Below, piece after piece: positions 42,495-50,751 of a DNA stretch of 64,000 nt (positions are counted from its first letter, which is position 1; each line of letters starts with the position of its first letter). The notes under the pieces are model-generated. The model was given only the letters and a program-made list of their open reading frames with translations. It had not been told where the DNA came from and did no database searches. The stretch is from UBA3537 sp049889395 (GTDB lineage Bacteria > Bacteroidota > Bacteroidia > Flavobacteriales > Flavobacteriaceae): positions 90,377-154,376 of the forward strand of contig JBMHDM010000031.1 of the NCBI GenBank assembly GCA_049889395.1, in the 5' to 3' direction. The translations under genes and the position numbers were made by a program.

Positions 42495-42869
42495 TTATTT
42501 CGTTACTTTTTTCTTATTGGCAACTGTTTTTCTTTTGCCTTTTCTTGTTCTGGAATTATTCTTAGTTCGTTGTCCACGAAGTGGTAGTCCAGCTCTGTGA
42601 CGGATTCCTCTGTAGCACCCAATATCCATCAATCGTTTGATGTTTAATTGAGTTTCAGAACGCAATTCACCTTCAATGGTGTACTGCCCTACTGCGGCAC
42701 GAATGTTACCAATTTCCTCATCGGTCCAATCGGACACCTTGGTGCTTTCATCTACTTTGGCAGCAGCCAAAATATCTTGTGCACGACTTCTACCTATTCC
42801 ATAGATGTACGTCAATGAAATAACTCCTCTTTTTTGTTTTGGGATATCTACCCCTGCAATTCTAGCCAT
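42495..42869 (-). CDS. rpsM: 30S ribosomal protein S13
   Basis: S13 is in the head of the small subunit and makes inter-subunit bridges B1a/B1b. The 124-residue protein starts MARIAGVDIPKQKR, has the IYGIGRSRAQDIL helix-two-turn-helix region and ends with the signature CYRGIRHRAGLPLRGQRTKNN.. and a basic tail. It is 2 nt from rpmJ upstream. Confidence 0.97.
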   Translation of the reverse strand: MARIAGVDIPKQKRGVISLTYIYGIGRSRAQDILAAAKVDESTKVSDWTDEEIGNIRAAVGQYTIEGELRSETQLNIKRLMDIGCYRGIRHRAGLPLRGQRTKNNSRTRKGKRKTVANKKKVTK

Positions 42870-42871
42870 AA

Positions 42872-42988
42872 TTAACCTTGTCTTTGTTTGAATCTAGGAT
42901 TCTTTTTGTTGATTACGTAAAGTCTTCCTTTTCGTCGTACGATTTTACAATCGGCACTTCTTTTCTTTATTGATGCTCTTACTTTCAT
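42872..42988 (-). CDS. rpmJ: 50S ribosomal protein L36
   Basis: A 38-residue L36, the smallest ribosomal protein, found by reading the minus strand between rpsM and infA. It begins MKVRASIKKRSADCKIVRRK and ends with NKKNPRFKQRQG, matching the L36 family over its whole length. It keeps only one cysteine (Cys14) of the four zinc ligands of the C+ form, so it is the zinc-independent type. It is 2 nt from rpsM and 12 nt after infA. Confidence 0.95.
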   Translation of the reverse strand: MKVRASIKKRSADCKIVRRKGRLYVINKKNPRFKQRQG

Positions 42989-43000
42989 CTTACTTTATTT

Positions 43001-43216
43001 TTAATATCTGTAAGTTATTCTTGCCTTAGTCAAATCGTAAGGACTCATTTCTAATTTTACTTTATCCCCAGGTAATAATTTGATGTAGTGCATGCGCATT
43101 TTACCGGAGATATGAGCGGTCACTATATGACCGTTTTCTAATTCTACTCGAAACATCGCATTAGATAATGCTTCGATAATCGTTCCGTCTTGTTCTATTG
43201 CTGGTTGCTTCGCCAT
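43001..43216 (-). CDS. infA: Translation initiation factor IF-1
   Basis: IF-1 binds the ribosomal A site during initiation. The 71-residue protein is a single S1/OB-fold domain: MAKQPAIEQDGTIIEAL, then FRVELENGHIVTAHISGKMR, HYIKLLPGDKVKLEMSPYDLTKARITYRY, all of which match the family end to end. Position between secY and rpmJ is the standard spc operon order. Confidence 0.97.
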   Translation of the reverse strand: MAKQPAIEQDGTIIEALSNAMFRVELENGHIVTAHISGKMRMHYIKLLPGDKVKLEMSPYDLTKARITYRY

Positions 43217-43220
43217 AGGA

Positions 43221-44573
43221 TTATATAGATTTTCTATTTTTTCCTGTTTTCATCAAGCCATCATAATGTTTGTTGAGCAAGTAGGAGTTAACTTGTTGCA
43301 TCGTATCTATTGCTACACCCACCATAATAAGAAGCGAAGTTCCGCCAAAGAACAAAGCCCAACCAGGTTGTATATCCATAATTTGTACAATTATAGCAGG
43401 GAATACGGCTATTAATGCCAAAAAGATAGATCCAGGTAATGTGATTTGAGACATGATTTTGTCCAAATATTCAGAGGTTTCACTACCAGGTCTAATACCT
43501 GGAATAAAGCCTCCACTACGCTTAAGATCATCAGCCATTTTATTGGTTGGTACGGTAATGGCTGTATAAAAATATGTAAATACTATGATCAACAGGCCAA
43601 AGACAATATTATACCACAAACCAAACATGCTATTACCTCCAAAATTGGCGACAAGCCATTGACCCACAATCGAATCTTTAAGAATATCTAATCCACCAAT
43701 AAGTCCTGGCACAAACATAATAGCTTGTGCAAAAATGATTGGCATAACTCCGGAGGCATTCAATTTCAATGGAATATATTGTCGCGATCCCATGATGTTT
43801 TTTTCATAACTACCAGAAGCTGTACGTCTGGCGTATTGAACTGCAATTTTTCTTACGGCCATCACCAACAATACTGAAGCAAGGATTATGGCAAACCAAA
43901 TTACCAGTTCTATTAATATTTTGATTAGACCACCTTGAGATTGATTGACAGCAGAGTCAAATTCTTGAGCAAAAGACAATGGCATTGTGGCTATAATTCC
44001 GACCATGATCAAAATTGAGATTCCATTACCAACTCCCTTATCAGTTATTTTTTCTCCCAACCACATTGCAAAAATACAACCGGTCACTAGAATAATCACA
44101 GAAGAAAAATAAAATATGCCACTCTGGCCTAGGATGAAGGCTTGAGTTCCGCCCATCAAGGCTGGTAAGCTTGCCAAATATGCTGGTGCTTGGACTAAAC
44201 AAATTGCTATGGTGAGCCATCTGGTAATCTGTGTAATTTTCTTTTGACCACTAGCACCTTCTTTTTGAAGTTTTTGTAGATAAGGAATTGCTATACCCAT
44301 CAGCTGAACTACAATAGAGGCAGATATGTAAGGCATAATCCCAAGGGCGAAAACAGAAGCTTTGGCAAAAGCACCACCAGTAAATGCATTTAACAATCCT
44401 AGAAGCCCAGAGTCTGTGCTCGATGCCAGCGATCCCAGTTGAGTAGCATCAATACCTGGCAATACAACTTGAGCCCCAAAACGATAGACCAATAACAATC
44501 CTAATGTCAGAATAATTCTGTCTTTAAGTTCTGTGATTTTCCAAACGTTTTTTATAGTCTCTACAAATTTCAT
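43221..44573 (-). CDS. secY: Preprotein translocase subunit SecY
   Basis: SecY is the protein-conducting channel of the inner membrane. The 450-residue protein has ten predicted membrane helices. Recognisable parts are the N-terminal LKDRIILTLGLLLVYRFGAQVVLPGID, the plug-region GGAFAKASVFALGIMPYISASIVVQL, the cytosolic loop VRKIAVQYARRTA with ASGVMPIIFA, and RSGGFIPGIRPGSETSEYLDKI. It lies 12 nt after rplO and 4 nt before infA. Confidence 0.97.
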   Translation of the reverse strand: MKFVETIKNVWKITELKDRIILTLGLLLVYRFGAQVVLPGIDATQLGSLASSTDSGLLGLLNAFTGGAFAKASVFALGIMPYISASIVVQLMGIAIPYLQKLQKEGASGQKKITQITRWLTIAICLVQAPAYLASLPALMGGTQAFILGQSGIFYFSSVIILVTGCIFAMWLGEKITDKGVGNGISILIMVGIIATMPLSFAQEFDSAVNQSQGGLIKILIELVIWFAIILASVLLVMAVRKIAVQYARRTASGSYEKNIMGSRQYIPLKLNASGVMPIIFAQAIMFVPGLIGGLDILKDSIVGQWLVANFGGNSMFGLWYNIVFGLLIIVFTYFYTAITVPTNKMADDLKRSGGFIPGIRPGSETSEYLDKIMSQITLPGSIFLALIAVFPAIIVQIMDIQPGWALFFGGTSLLIMVGVAIDTMQQVNSYLLNKHYDGLMKTGKNRKSI

Positions 44574-44585
44574 TCTATTGAAAAT

Positions 44586-45038
44586 TTAAAGGGTTACCGC
44601 TTCTCCACCAGCTGCTTCAATAGCTGCTTTCGCTGTTGCTGTGAATTTGTGAGCAGATACTTTTATTTTGGCTTTCAATTCGCCACGTCCCAAAATTTTG
44701 ACCAATTCGTTTTTTCTTGCTAAGCGCAGTTCTACAATGGTATTAAAATCTAGGGTTGTTTTTATTTTTTTATCATCGACCAATTGTTGTAAGGTATCCA
44801 AATTTATGCCCTGATACGCTTTACGATTGATGTTTGTGAATCCAAATTTTGGAACACGTCTTTGAAGTGGCATTTGCCCTCCCTCGAAACCAATCTTTCT
44901 GGAATAGCCAGAACGTGACTTGGCGCCTTTGTGTCCTCGCTTTGCTGTACCGCCTTTGCCGGATCCTTGTCCTCTACCAACGCGTTTTCCTGGACTTTGA
45001 ACTGAACCTTCTGCAGGTTTTAAATTACTTAATTTCAT
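44586..45038 (-). CDS. rplO: 50S ribosomal protein L15
   Basis: L15 is a late-assembling protein of the large subunit. The 150 residues show the family's Gly/Arg-rich N-terminus (LKPAEGSVQSPGKRVGRG followed by GSGKGGTAKRGHKGAKSR) and the FEGGQMPLQRRVPKFGF motif (about 50-66), with a C-terminal globular part ending AAIEAAGGEAVTL. It lies between rpmD and secY. Confidence 0.97.
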   Translation of the reverse strand: MKLSNLKPAEGSVQSPGKRVGRGQGSGKGGTAKRGHKGAKSRSGYSRKIGFEGGQMPLQRRVPKFGFTNINRKAYQGINLDTLQQLVDDKKIKTTLDFNTIVELRLARKNELVKILGRGELKAKIKVSAHKFTATAKAAIEAAGGEAVTL

Positions 45039-45056
45039 TTTTTCAGTTGTCTATTG

Positions 45057-45236
45057 TTAAGCTTCTTCGACAGAAACTAAATGTTTTACTTTATTTACCA
45101 TTCCCAATATGTTGGGCGTAGCTTCATGCTCTACTGTTTGACCAATTTTCTTCAACCCAAGTGCTTCCAATGTTAATTTTTGTCTCTTGGTTCTGTTGAT
45201 CGCACTTTTTTGTTTTGTTACTTTTATCTTCGCCAT
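45057..45236 (-). CDS. rpmD: 50S ribosomal protein L30
   Basis: A 59-residue L30 read from the minus strand between rpsE and rplO. It begins MAKIKVTKQKSAINRTKRQK, contains TLEALGLKKIGQTVEHEATPN and ends with GMVNKVKHLVSVEEA, which matches L30 in length and motifs (the LGL..K..V pattern). It is 13 nt after rpsE and 18 nt before rplO. Confidence 0.95.
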   Translation of the reverse strand: MAKIKVTKQKSAINRTKRQKLTLEALGLKKIGQTVEHEATPNILGMVNKVKHLVSVEEA

Positions 45237-45249
45237 GATTCTTATCGTC

Positions 45250-45774
45250 TTATCCGTTAAATACTTTTTCTAGTGAGATACCACGATCGCGTGAAATTTT
45301 GTTGGCATCTCTCAGTTGTAATAACGCATCAAATGTTGCTTTAACTACATTGTGAGGATTGGAAGATCCTTGTGATTTTGAAAGAACATCGTGAACACCA
45401 ACGGCCTCTAGTACAATACGAACGGCACCTCCAGCAATAACTCCCGTACCGGGTGCTGCTGGAATTATGTTTACTCTAGCTCCACCGTATTTACCTTTTT
45501 GTTCGTGAGGAAGGGTTCCTTTAATGATTGGAATACGAACTAGGTTTTTCTTAGCGTCTTCAACGGCTTTGGCAATTGCACTAGCAACATCTTTAGATTT
45601 TCCTAATCCATGACCCACTACGCCAGCTTCATCACCAACCACTACGATGGCTGAAAATCCAAAGGCACGTCCACCTTTGGTTACTTTAGTTACTCTTTGA
45701 ACGCCTACCAAACGGTCTTTTAATTCCAATCCACTTGGCTTTACGAGTTCTGCGCTTTTGTATTTTTGATACAT
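45250..45774 (-). CDS. rpsE: 30S ribosomal protein S5
   Basis: S5 takes part in decoding fidelity near the mRNA entry channel. The 174-residue protein has the double-stranded RNA-binding-like N-terminal domain with the S5 signature (VTKGGRAFGFSAIVVVGDEAG about 33-53, GLGKSKDVASAIAKA) and the C-terminal domain (GVIAGGAVRIVLEAVGVHDVLSKSQGSSNPHN about 112-143). It lies 5 nt after rplR. Confidence 0.97.
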   Translation of the reverse strand: MYQKYKSAELVKPSGLELKDRLVGVQRVTKVTKGGRAFGFSAIVVVGDEAGVVGHGLGKSKDVASAIAKAVEDAKKNLVRIPIIKGTLPHEQKGKYGGARVNIIPAAPGTGVIAGGAVRIVLEAVGVHDVLSKSQGSSNPHNVVKATFDALLQLRDANKISRDRGISLEKVFNG

Positions 45775-45779
45775 ATCTT

Positions 45780-46136
45780 TTAAAATTTAAGTCCGGCTTC
45801 TCTTGCGCCTTCCGCTAATGATTTTACTCTTCCATGGTACAAGTATCCTGCTCTGTCGAATGAAACAGCTGTCACTCCTACTTTAATTGCTTTTTCTGCA
45901 ACAGATTTTCCTACTAGAGCTGCAATCTCTGTTTTTGATCCTTTTTGATCAACAATAGCTTTATCTCTAGAGGATGCAGCAGCTATAGTGACGCCAGATA
46001 CATCGTCTATTAATTGTGCATAAATTTCTTTATTGCTTCTAAAAACGTTTAATCGTGGGCGGGCAGCAGTTCCAGAAACTGTTTTTCTGATTCTGTTTTT
46101 GATTCGTTGTCTTCTCTCGGTTTTTGTAAGTGCCAT
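45780..46136 (-). CDS. rplR: 50S ribosomal protein L18
   Basis: L18 binds 5S rRNA in the central protuberance together with L5. The 118 residues show RRQRIKNRIRKTVSGTAARPRLNVFRSNKEIYAQLIDD, the DVSGVTIAAASS segment and the C-terminal SFDRAGYLYHGRVKSLAEGAREAGLKF, all standard for L18 (given as separate motifs along the protein). It lies 11 nt after rplF. Confidence 0.97.
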   Translation of the reverse strand: MALTKTERRQRIKNRIRKTVSGTAARPRLNVFRSNKEIYAQLIDDVSGVTIAAASSRDKAIVDQKGSKTEIAALVGKSVAEKAIKVGVTAVSFDRAGYLYHGRVKSLAEGAREAGLKF

Positions 46137-46147
46137 AATATTATAAT

Positions 46148-46690
46148 TTATGCTGATTTACCTGCTTTTCTTCGAATTTGTTCACCCACAAACTTGATAC
46201 CTTTGCCTTTGTAAGGTTCAGGTTTTCTGAACCCTCGGATCTTGGCAGCTACTTGTCCAACAAGTTGCTTATCAAATGACGTAAGTTTTACAATTGGATT
46301 TTTACCTTTTTCTGAAATGGTTTCAACCTTTACTTCTGGTGCAATATCCAGAACGATATTGTGGGAAAACCCTAAAGCTAAATCGAGTTTTTGTCCTTGG
46401 TTGGATGCTCTGTACCCAACTCCAACTAACTCGAGTTCTTTGGTCCATCCTGTGGTTACACCTTGAATCATATTATGGACTAGAGCTCTATAAAGACCAT
46501 GTTTTGATCTATGGTCTTTGTGATCAGAAGAGCGTTCTACAGTCAGGGTATTGTCTTCAACTTTGAAGGTTACTGCAGAATATTCTTGAGTCAACTCCCC
46601 AAGTTTACCTTTTACTGTTATTACGTTATCGGTAATATCTAAAGTAACACCTTCTGGAATCGTGATTGGATTTTTTCCTATTCTTGACAT
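46148..46690 (-). CDS. rplF: 50S ribosomal protein L6
   Basis: L6 lies near the sarcin-ricin loop and helps translation factor binding. The 180-residue protein begins MSRIGKNPITIPEGVTL, contains two repeated L6 folds (about 1-80 and 83-165, the latter with LVGVGYRASNQGQKLDLALG) and ends in the signature PEPYKGKGIKFVGEQIRRKAGKS. It lies 22 nt after rpsH. Confidence 0.97.
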   Translation of the reverse strand: MSRIGKNPITIPEGVTLDITDNVITVKGKLGELTQEYSAVTFKVEDNTLTVERSSDHKDHRSKHGLYRALVHNMIQGVTTGWTKELELVGVGYRASNQGQKLDLALGFSHNIVLDIAPEVKVETISEKGKNPIVKLTSFDKQLVGQVAAKIRGFRKPEPYKGKGIKFVGEQIRRKAGKSA

Positions 46691-46712
46691 GTTTTAATGC
46701 TTTAATATTAAA

Positions 46713-47111
46713 TTAATAAACGTAACACAGTACTTCTCCGCCAACGTTTTCACGCTGAGCTTGTTTTCCAGTCATCACACCGTGTGATGTTGAAACAATT
46801 GCAATACCAAGACCGTTTAATATACGGGGCAATTCTTTCGAGCTAGCATATTTTCTAAGTCCAGGTTTACTGATTCTTTGGATTTTTTTAATGACAGACT
46901 CTTTAGTGTCTTTCGTGTACTTAAGGGCTATTTTAATGGTTCCTTGAGCCGTAGAGTCGTCAAATTTGTAACTTAAAATATAGCCTTGATCGAACAATAT
47001 TTTAGTGATTTCTTTTTTGAGATTAGACGCTGGGATTTCAACCACCTTGTGGTTGGCTCTTACTGCATTTCTAATTCTTGTCAAATAATCCGCTATTGGA
47101 TCTGTATTCAT
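46713..47111 (-). CDS. rpsH: 30S ribosomal protein S8
   Basis: S8 binds helix 21 of 16S rRNA and in E. coli represses the spc operon. The 132 residues have DPIADYLTRIRNAVRANHKVVEIPAS at the N-terminus and the S8 signature GLGIAIVSTSHGVMTGKQA near the C-terminus. It lies 68 nt after rpsN, a wider gap than elsewhere in the spc block, in which GGTTCTA and TAGAA can form a small hairpin. Confidence 0.97.
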   Translation of the reverse strand: MNTDPIADYLTRIRNAVRANHKVVEIPASNLKKEITKILFDQGYILSYKFDDSTAQGTIKIALKYTKDTKESVIKKIQRISKPGLRKYASSKELPRILNGLGIAIVSTSHGVMTGKQAQRENVGGEVLCYVY

Positions 47112-47179
47112 AGTTATTAATTTTCGGTTTTGGTTTTCTAATGCTAGAACCTGAAACCCGTTTATAATTCTTGTTTTTG

Positions 47180-47449
47180 TTACCAGCTTGCTTTTTTGAC
47201 TCCTGGTATTAATCCTTTGTTGGCCATCTCTCTGAATGTAACTCTGGAAATTCCAAATTGTCTCATGTATCCTTTAGGTCTTCCCGTAAGCTTACATCTA
47301 TTGTGCATACGAATGGGCGAGGCATTCTTGGGAAGTTTCTGAAGGGCTTCATAGTCTCCAGCTTCTTTTAATGCTTTGCGTTTAGCAGCATATTTGGCAA
47401 CGGTTTTTGCTCGTTTGACCTCGCGGGCTTTCATTGATTCTTTGGCCAT
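47180..47449 (-). CDS. rpsN: 30S ribosomal protein S14
   Basis: S14 is in the head of the 30S subunit. The 89-residue protein is the long form and has a single cysteine (in NRCKLTGRPKGYMR), so it lacks the CxxC...CxxC zinc finger of the short form. The C-terminal FGISRVTFREMANKGLIPGVKKASW is typical. It lies 3 nt after rplE. Confidence 0.97.
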   Translation of the reverse strand: MAKESMKAREVKRAKTVAKYAAKRKALKEAGDYEALQKLPKNASPIRMHNRCKLTGRPKGYMRQFGISRVTFREMANKGLIPGVKKASW

Positions 47450-47452
47450 AGC

Positions 47453-48004
47453 TTAGTTCTTTTTAAATGGTAATCCTAATTCTGTTAATAATGATTTTGC
47501 TTCTTTGTCTGTCTCTGCAGTAGTTACAAAAGAGATATCCATTCCAGAAATTTTGTTGACTTTGTCTATATCAATTTCAGGGAATATGATTTGCTCAGTT
47601 ATACCCAAGTTATAGTTTCCACGGCCATCAAATCCATTGGCTTTGATGCCATTGAAGTCCCTAACTCGAGGTAATGCAGAAGTTACCAATCGGTCTAAAA
47701 ATTCATACATGCGCTCGCCACGTAAGGTAACTTTAGCACCGATAGGCATGCCTTTTCTCAACTTGAAAGAGGCAACGTCTTTTTTGGAAATTGTAGCAAC
47801 GGCTTGTTGTCCAGAAATTTTTGTGATTTCATCAACAGCGTGGTCAATTAATTTCTTATCGGCAACAGCAGCACCAACTCCTTTTGATATTACAATTTTG
47901 GAAAGTTTTGGTACTTGCATAACATTCTTGTATCCAAACTCTTCTGTAAGTGCGGAAACAATTTTGTCTTTGTACTCTTGTTTTAATCTAGGTGTGTACG
48001 TCAT
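47453..48004 (-). CDS. rplE: 50S ribosomal protein L5
   Basis: L5 binds 5S rRNA and contacts the P-site tRNA from the central protuberance. The 183 residues contain NVMQVPKLSKIVISKGVG, the GQQAVATISKKDVASFKLRKGMPIGAKVTLRG region (about 70-100) and FDGRGNYNLGITEQIIFPEIDIDKV. It lies 5 nt after rplX. Confidence 0.97.
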   Translation of the reverse strand: MTYTPRLKQEYKDKIVSALTEEFGYKNVMQVPKLSKIVISKGVGAAVADKKLIDHAVDEITKISGQQAVATISKKDVASFKLRKGMPIGAKVTLRGERMYEFLDRLVTSALPRVRDFNGIKANGFDGRGNYNLGITEQIIFPEIDIDKVNKISGMDISFVTTAETDKEAKSLLTELGLPFKKN

Positions 48005-48009
48005 AACTC

Positions 48010-48321
48010 TTAAATTACTTCGTTTGATTTTTTGGCGAAGCGTACTTTTTTCCCATCTTCAATTCTGTAACCTACCCGAGTTGTTTCTCCATTGGAGGTC
48101 AACAATGAGAGGTTAGAAATTTGAATTGCGGCTTCTTTCTCTACGATACCACCTTGAGGATTTTGTGCATTAGGCTTCATGTGTTTTTTAATCATGTTAA
48201 CCCCCTCTACAATGGCTTTATTTTTTTCGATCAATACGGTCAATACTTTGCCTTCAGATCCTTTGTGATCGCCGGCAATAACTCGTACTGTATCTCCTGT
48301 TTTTATCTTTAGCTTTCCCAT
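48010..48321 (-). CDS. rplX: 50S ribosomal protein L24
   Basis: L24 is one of the two assembly initiators of the large subunit. The 103-residue protein has the KOW motif near the N-terminus (KIKTGDTVRVIAGDHKGSEGKV) and the conserved VEGVNMIKKHMKPNAQNPQGGIVEKEA region. It lies 12 nt after rplN. Confidence 0.97.
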   Translation of the reverse strand: MGKLKIKTGDTVRVIAGDHKGSEGKVLTVLIEKNKAIVEGVNMIKKHMKPNAQNPQGGIVEKEAAIQISNLSLLTSNGETTRVGYRIEDGKKVRFAKKSNEVI

Positions 48322-48333
48322 CGATGTAATAGT

Positions 48334-48702
48334 TTAAAGCACTTCAGGTGCTAATGAAACAATTTTCATGAATTTTTTATCACGAAGCTCTCTAGCTACT
48401 GGTCCAAAAACACGTGTTCCTCGCATTTCTCCAGAGGCATCCAATAGAACACAGGCGTTATCGTCAAACCGAATGTAAGAGCCGTCTGGACGTCTTACCT
48501 CTTTGACTGTTCTTACAACTACTGCTGTGGAAACAGCTCCTTTTTTGACATTACCATTTGGTGTAGCGTCTTTTACAGAAACTACAATTTTATCTCCAAT
48601 TGATGCATATCTACGTTTTGTCCCGCCCAAGACTCGAATGGTCAGAACCTCTTTGGCTCCAGTATTATCAGCTACTTTTAATCTTGATTCTTGTTGTACC
48701 AT
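48334..48702 (-). CDS. rplN: 50S ribosomal protein L14
   Basis: L14 forms inter-subunit bridges with 16S rRNA. The 122 residues match the family end to end: MVQQESRLKVADNTGAKEV at the start, IGDKIVVSVKDATPNGNVKKG, and the C-terminal GTRVFGPVARELRDKKFMKIVSLAPEVL. It lies 2 nt after rpsQ. Confidence 0.97.
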   Translation of the reverse strand: MVQQESRLKVADNTGAKEVLTIRVLGGTKRRYASIGDKIVVSVKDATPNGNVKKGAVSTAVVVRTVKEVRRPDGSYIRFDDNACVLLDASGEMRGTRVFGPVARELRDKKFMKIVSLAPEVL

Positions 48703-48704
48703 AA

Positions 48705-48962
48705 TTACTTCGCTCTTTCAATAATTTCTACTAATCTCCAACATTTGGATTTGCTCAAGGGTCGTGTCTCCATGATCCTTACAGTATCGCCTTCGTTGCA
48801 GTCGTTTTGTTCGTCGTGTGCAACGTACTTTTTTGTTTTAAGTACGAATTTTCCGTACATAGGATGTTTAACCTTTTTAACTTCAGAAACCACAATAGAT
48901 TTCATCATTTTGTTACTGGTAACAATCCCGATACGTTCTTTTCTTAAATTTCTTTTTTCCAT
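48705..48962 (-). CDS. rpsQ: 30S ribosomal protein S17
   Basis: S17 is a primary 16S rRNA-binding protein with an OB fold. The 85-residue protein shows RNLRKERIGIVTSNKM, the VKKVKHPMYGKFVLKTKKYVAHDE region and the signature GDTVRIMETRPLSKSKCWRLVEI. It lies 17 nt after rpmC. Confidence 0.97.
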   Translation of the reverse strand: MEKRNLRKERIGIVTSNKMMKSIVVSEVKKVKHPMYGKFVLKTKKYVAHDEQNDCNEGDTVRIMETRPLSKSKCWRLVEIIERAK

Positions 48963-48979
48963 CTCTTCAGCAAATACAA

Positions 48980-49171
48980 TTATTGATCATCTCGTTTTGT
49001 TAACTCTGTGGCCAATCTAGCAACATTACGTCTTACTGTACGCAACTGGATTGGATTTTCTAGAGGTGATACCGCGTGTGTCATTTTCAAATCAGCATAC
49101 GCTTTTTTGGTTTCACTAAGTTTCTCTTGTAACTCAGCCGTCGATAGTTCTTTAATTTCTGATTGTTTCAT
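48980..49171 (-). CDS. rpmC: 50S ribosomal protein L29
   Basis: L29 lies at the exit tunnel and forms part of the docking site for SRP and trigger factor. The 63-residue protein begins MKQSEIKELSTAELQEKL and ends VRRNVARLATELTKRDDQ, with the family's IRTVRRxIAR motif. An ATG four codons earlier (49183) directly abuts the rplP stop and would add MICI; I prefer the ATG at 49171, where homologues begin. Confidence 0.95.
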   Translation of the reverse strand: MKQSEIKELSTAELQEKLSETKKAYADLKMTHAVSPLENPIQLRTVRRNVARLATELTKRDDQ

Positions 49172-49183
49172 AATGCAAATCAA

Positions 49184-49603
49184 TTAAGCTTCGAAATCTC
49201 GAGCGATTACAAATTTTGTTTTAACAGGCAATTTCTGTGCGGCCAATCGGAGGGCTTCCCGTGCAACTTCAAGAGGCACACCCCCAACTTCGAATAGGAT
49301 TCGACCTGGCTTTACAACAGCAGCCCAATATTCCACTGCACCTTTACCTTTACCCATACGAACCTCAAGCGGTTTTTTGGTAATTGGCTTATCTGGGAAT
49401 ATTTTGATCCAAAGCTGACCTTCTCTTTTCATGTATCGCGTTGCAGCGATACGGGCAGCCTCAATTTGACGTGAAGTCAAAAAGTTGGAGTCTAATGATT
49501 TAATGCCAAACATACCGTTTGAAAGTTGGTGACCTCTTCCGGAGTTTCCTTTCATTCGCCCTTTTTGGACTTTACGGTATTTTGTCTTTTTTGGTTGTAA
49601 CAT
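49184..49603 (-). CDS. rplP: 50S ribosomal protein L16
   Basis: L16 helps position tRNA in the A and P sites. The 139-residue protein begins MLQPKKTKYRKVQKGRMKGN and carries both L16 signatures: the KIFPDKPITKKPLEVRMGKGKG region (about 83-104) and GRILFEVGGVPLEVAREALRLAAQKLPVKTKF. It lies 18 nt after rpsC. Confidence 0.97.
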   Translation of the reverse strand: MLQPKKTKYRKVQKGRMKGNSGRGHQLSNGMFGIKSLDSNFLTSRQIEAARIAATRYMKREGQLWIKIFPDKPITKKPLEVRMGKGKGAVEYWAAVVKPGRILFEVGGVPLEVAREALRLAAQKLPVKTKFVIARDFEA

Positions 49604-49621
49604 TTCTTTCTATTTAAAAAA

Positions 49622-50332
49622 TTACTTTCTTCGACGATTTTTTGAATTAGAACGGCCTCCTCGATCTCCTTTTTTGGACAACCCTACTAAAGGAGACAAT
49701 TCACGTTTTCCATAAACTTCGCCTTTCATAATCCAGACTTTGATGCCTAAGCGACCGTAAGTCGTGTGAGCTTCAACCAAAGCATAATCTATATCTGCTC
49801 TGAAAGTAGATAGTGGAATACGACCTTCCTTGTAGTGTTCGTTACGGGCCATTTCTGCACCGTTCAATCGACCACTGATTTGTATTTTAATACCTTCAGC
49901 GTTCATTCGCATAGTCGCTGCAATGGCCATTTTGATGGCGCGTTTATATGAAATTCTGTTTTCAATTTGACGAGCAATGCTTGAAGCGACCAAAAAGGCA
50001 TCCAATTCTGGTCTTTTGATTTCAATGATATTTAATTGAACATCTTTACCCGTTAGTTTTCTGAGCTCCTCTTTAAGTTTATCAACTTCTTGACCACCTT
50101 TTCCGATAATGATTCCCGGTCGAGCAGTTGTAATCGTAATGGTGACCAGTTTAAGTGTTCTTTCAATAATAACTCTCGATACACTAGCTTTGGCTAGACG
50201 AACAAAAATATACTTTCTGATTTTATCATCTTCAGCAAGTTTGTCGCCATAGTCATTTCCACCATACCAGTTGGATTCCCAACCTCTAATGATTCCTAAG
50301 CGATTTCCTATTGGATTTGTCTTCTGTCCCAT
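49622..50332 (-). CDS. rpsC: 30S ribosomal protein S3
   Basis: S3 is at the mRNA entry pore of the small subunit. The 236 residues begin MGQKTNPIGNRLGIIRGWES, contain a KH domain with ARPGIIIGKGGQEVDKL (about 68-84) and the C-terminal domain with GRLNGAEMARNEHYKEGRIPLSTFRADIDY and GRLGIKVWIMKGE, and end in a basic, Ser/Asn/Arg-rich tail. It lies 3 nt after rplV. Confidence 0.97.
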   Translation of the reverse strand: MGQKTNPIGNRLGIIRGWESNWYGGNDYGDKLAEDDKIRKYIFVRLAKASVSRVIIERTLKLVTITITTARPGIIIGKGGQEVDKLKEELRKLTGKDVQLNIIEIKRPELDAFLVASSIARQIENRISYKRAIKMAIAATMRMNAEGIKIQISGRLNGAEMARNEHYKEGRIPLSTFRADIDYALVEAHTTYGRLGIKVWIMKGEVYGKRELSPLVGLSKKGDRGGRSNSKNRRRK

Positions 50333-50335
50333 GTA

Positions 50336-50746
50336 TTAATTAGTTTCTGTGTTTTTATTGGCTCCAAGAACAACGGTGACGTGGTTGGAACGTTTTCTAA
50401 TTCTGTGTGCACGTCCTTGAGGTGCAGGTCTTAATCGTTTTAACATAGACCCGCCATCAACACGAATTTCTTGAACGAATAAATCTGCTGATTCGATGTC
50501 CGCGTCTTCATTTTTGGCTTGCCAGTTGGCTACTGCCGAAAGAACTAATTTTTCCAAACGACGTGCGGCTTCTTTCTGGCTAAATCTCAAAATATTAAGT
50601 GCCTTTTCTACCTTTTCTCCACGAACCAAATCTGCAACTAAACGCATTTTTCTTGGTGACGTAGGACAATTATTGAGTTTTGCAAAAGCGATTTGCTTTT
50701 TGTTGGCTTTAATGGTGTCTGCCATTTGTTTTTTACGACTTCCCAT
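50336..50746 (-). CDS. rplV: 50S ribosomal protein L22
   Basis: L22 lines the exit tunnel with its long beta hairpin. The 136-residue protein has a basic N-terminal extension (MGSRKKQMADTIKANKKQIA) before the usual NCPTSPRKMRLVADLVRG, and the C-terminal signature RLRPAPQGRAHRIRKRSNHVTVVL. An inner ATG (MADT, codon 8) is possible but the MGSRKKQ start is common in this phylum. It lies 5 nt after rpsS. Confidence 0.95.
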   Translation of the reverse strand: MGSRKKQMADTIKANKKQIAFAKLNNCPTSPRKMRLVADLVRGEKVEKALNILRFSQKEAARRLEKLVLSAVANWQAKNEDADIESADLFVQEIRVDGGSMLKRLRPAPQGRAHRIRKRSNHVTVVLGANKNTETN

Positions 50747-50751
50747 AGCGC

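Noticed and set aside
47637..48116. A 159-codon plus-strand frame across rplE and rplX
   Set aside because: Antisense to two conserved ribosomal protein genes; composition is that of a reverse-complement frame.
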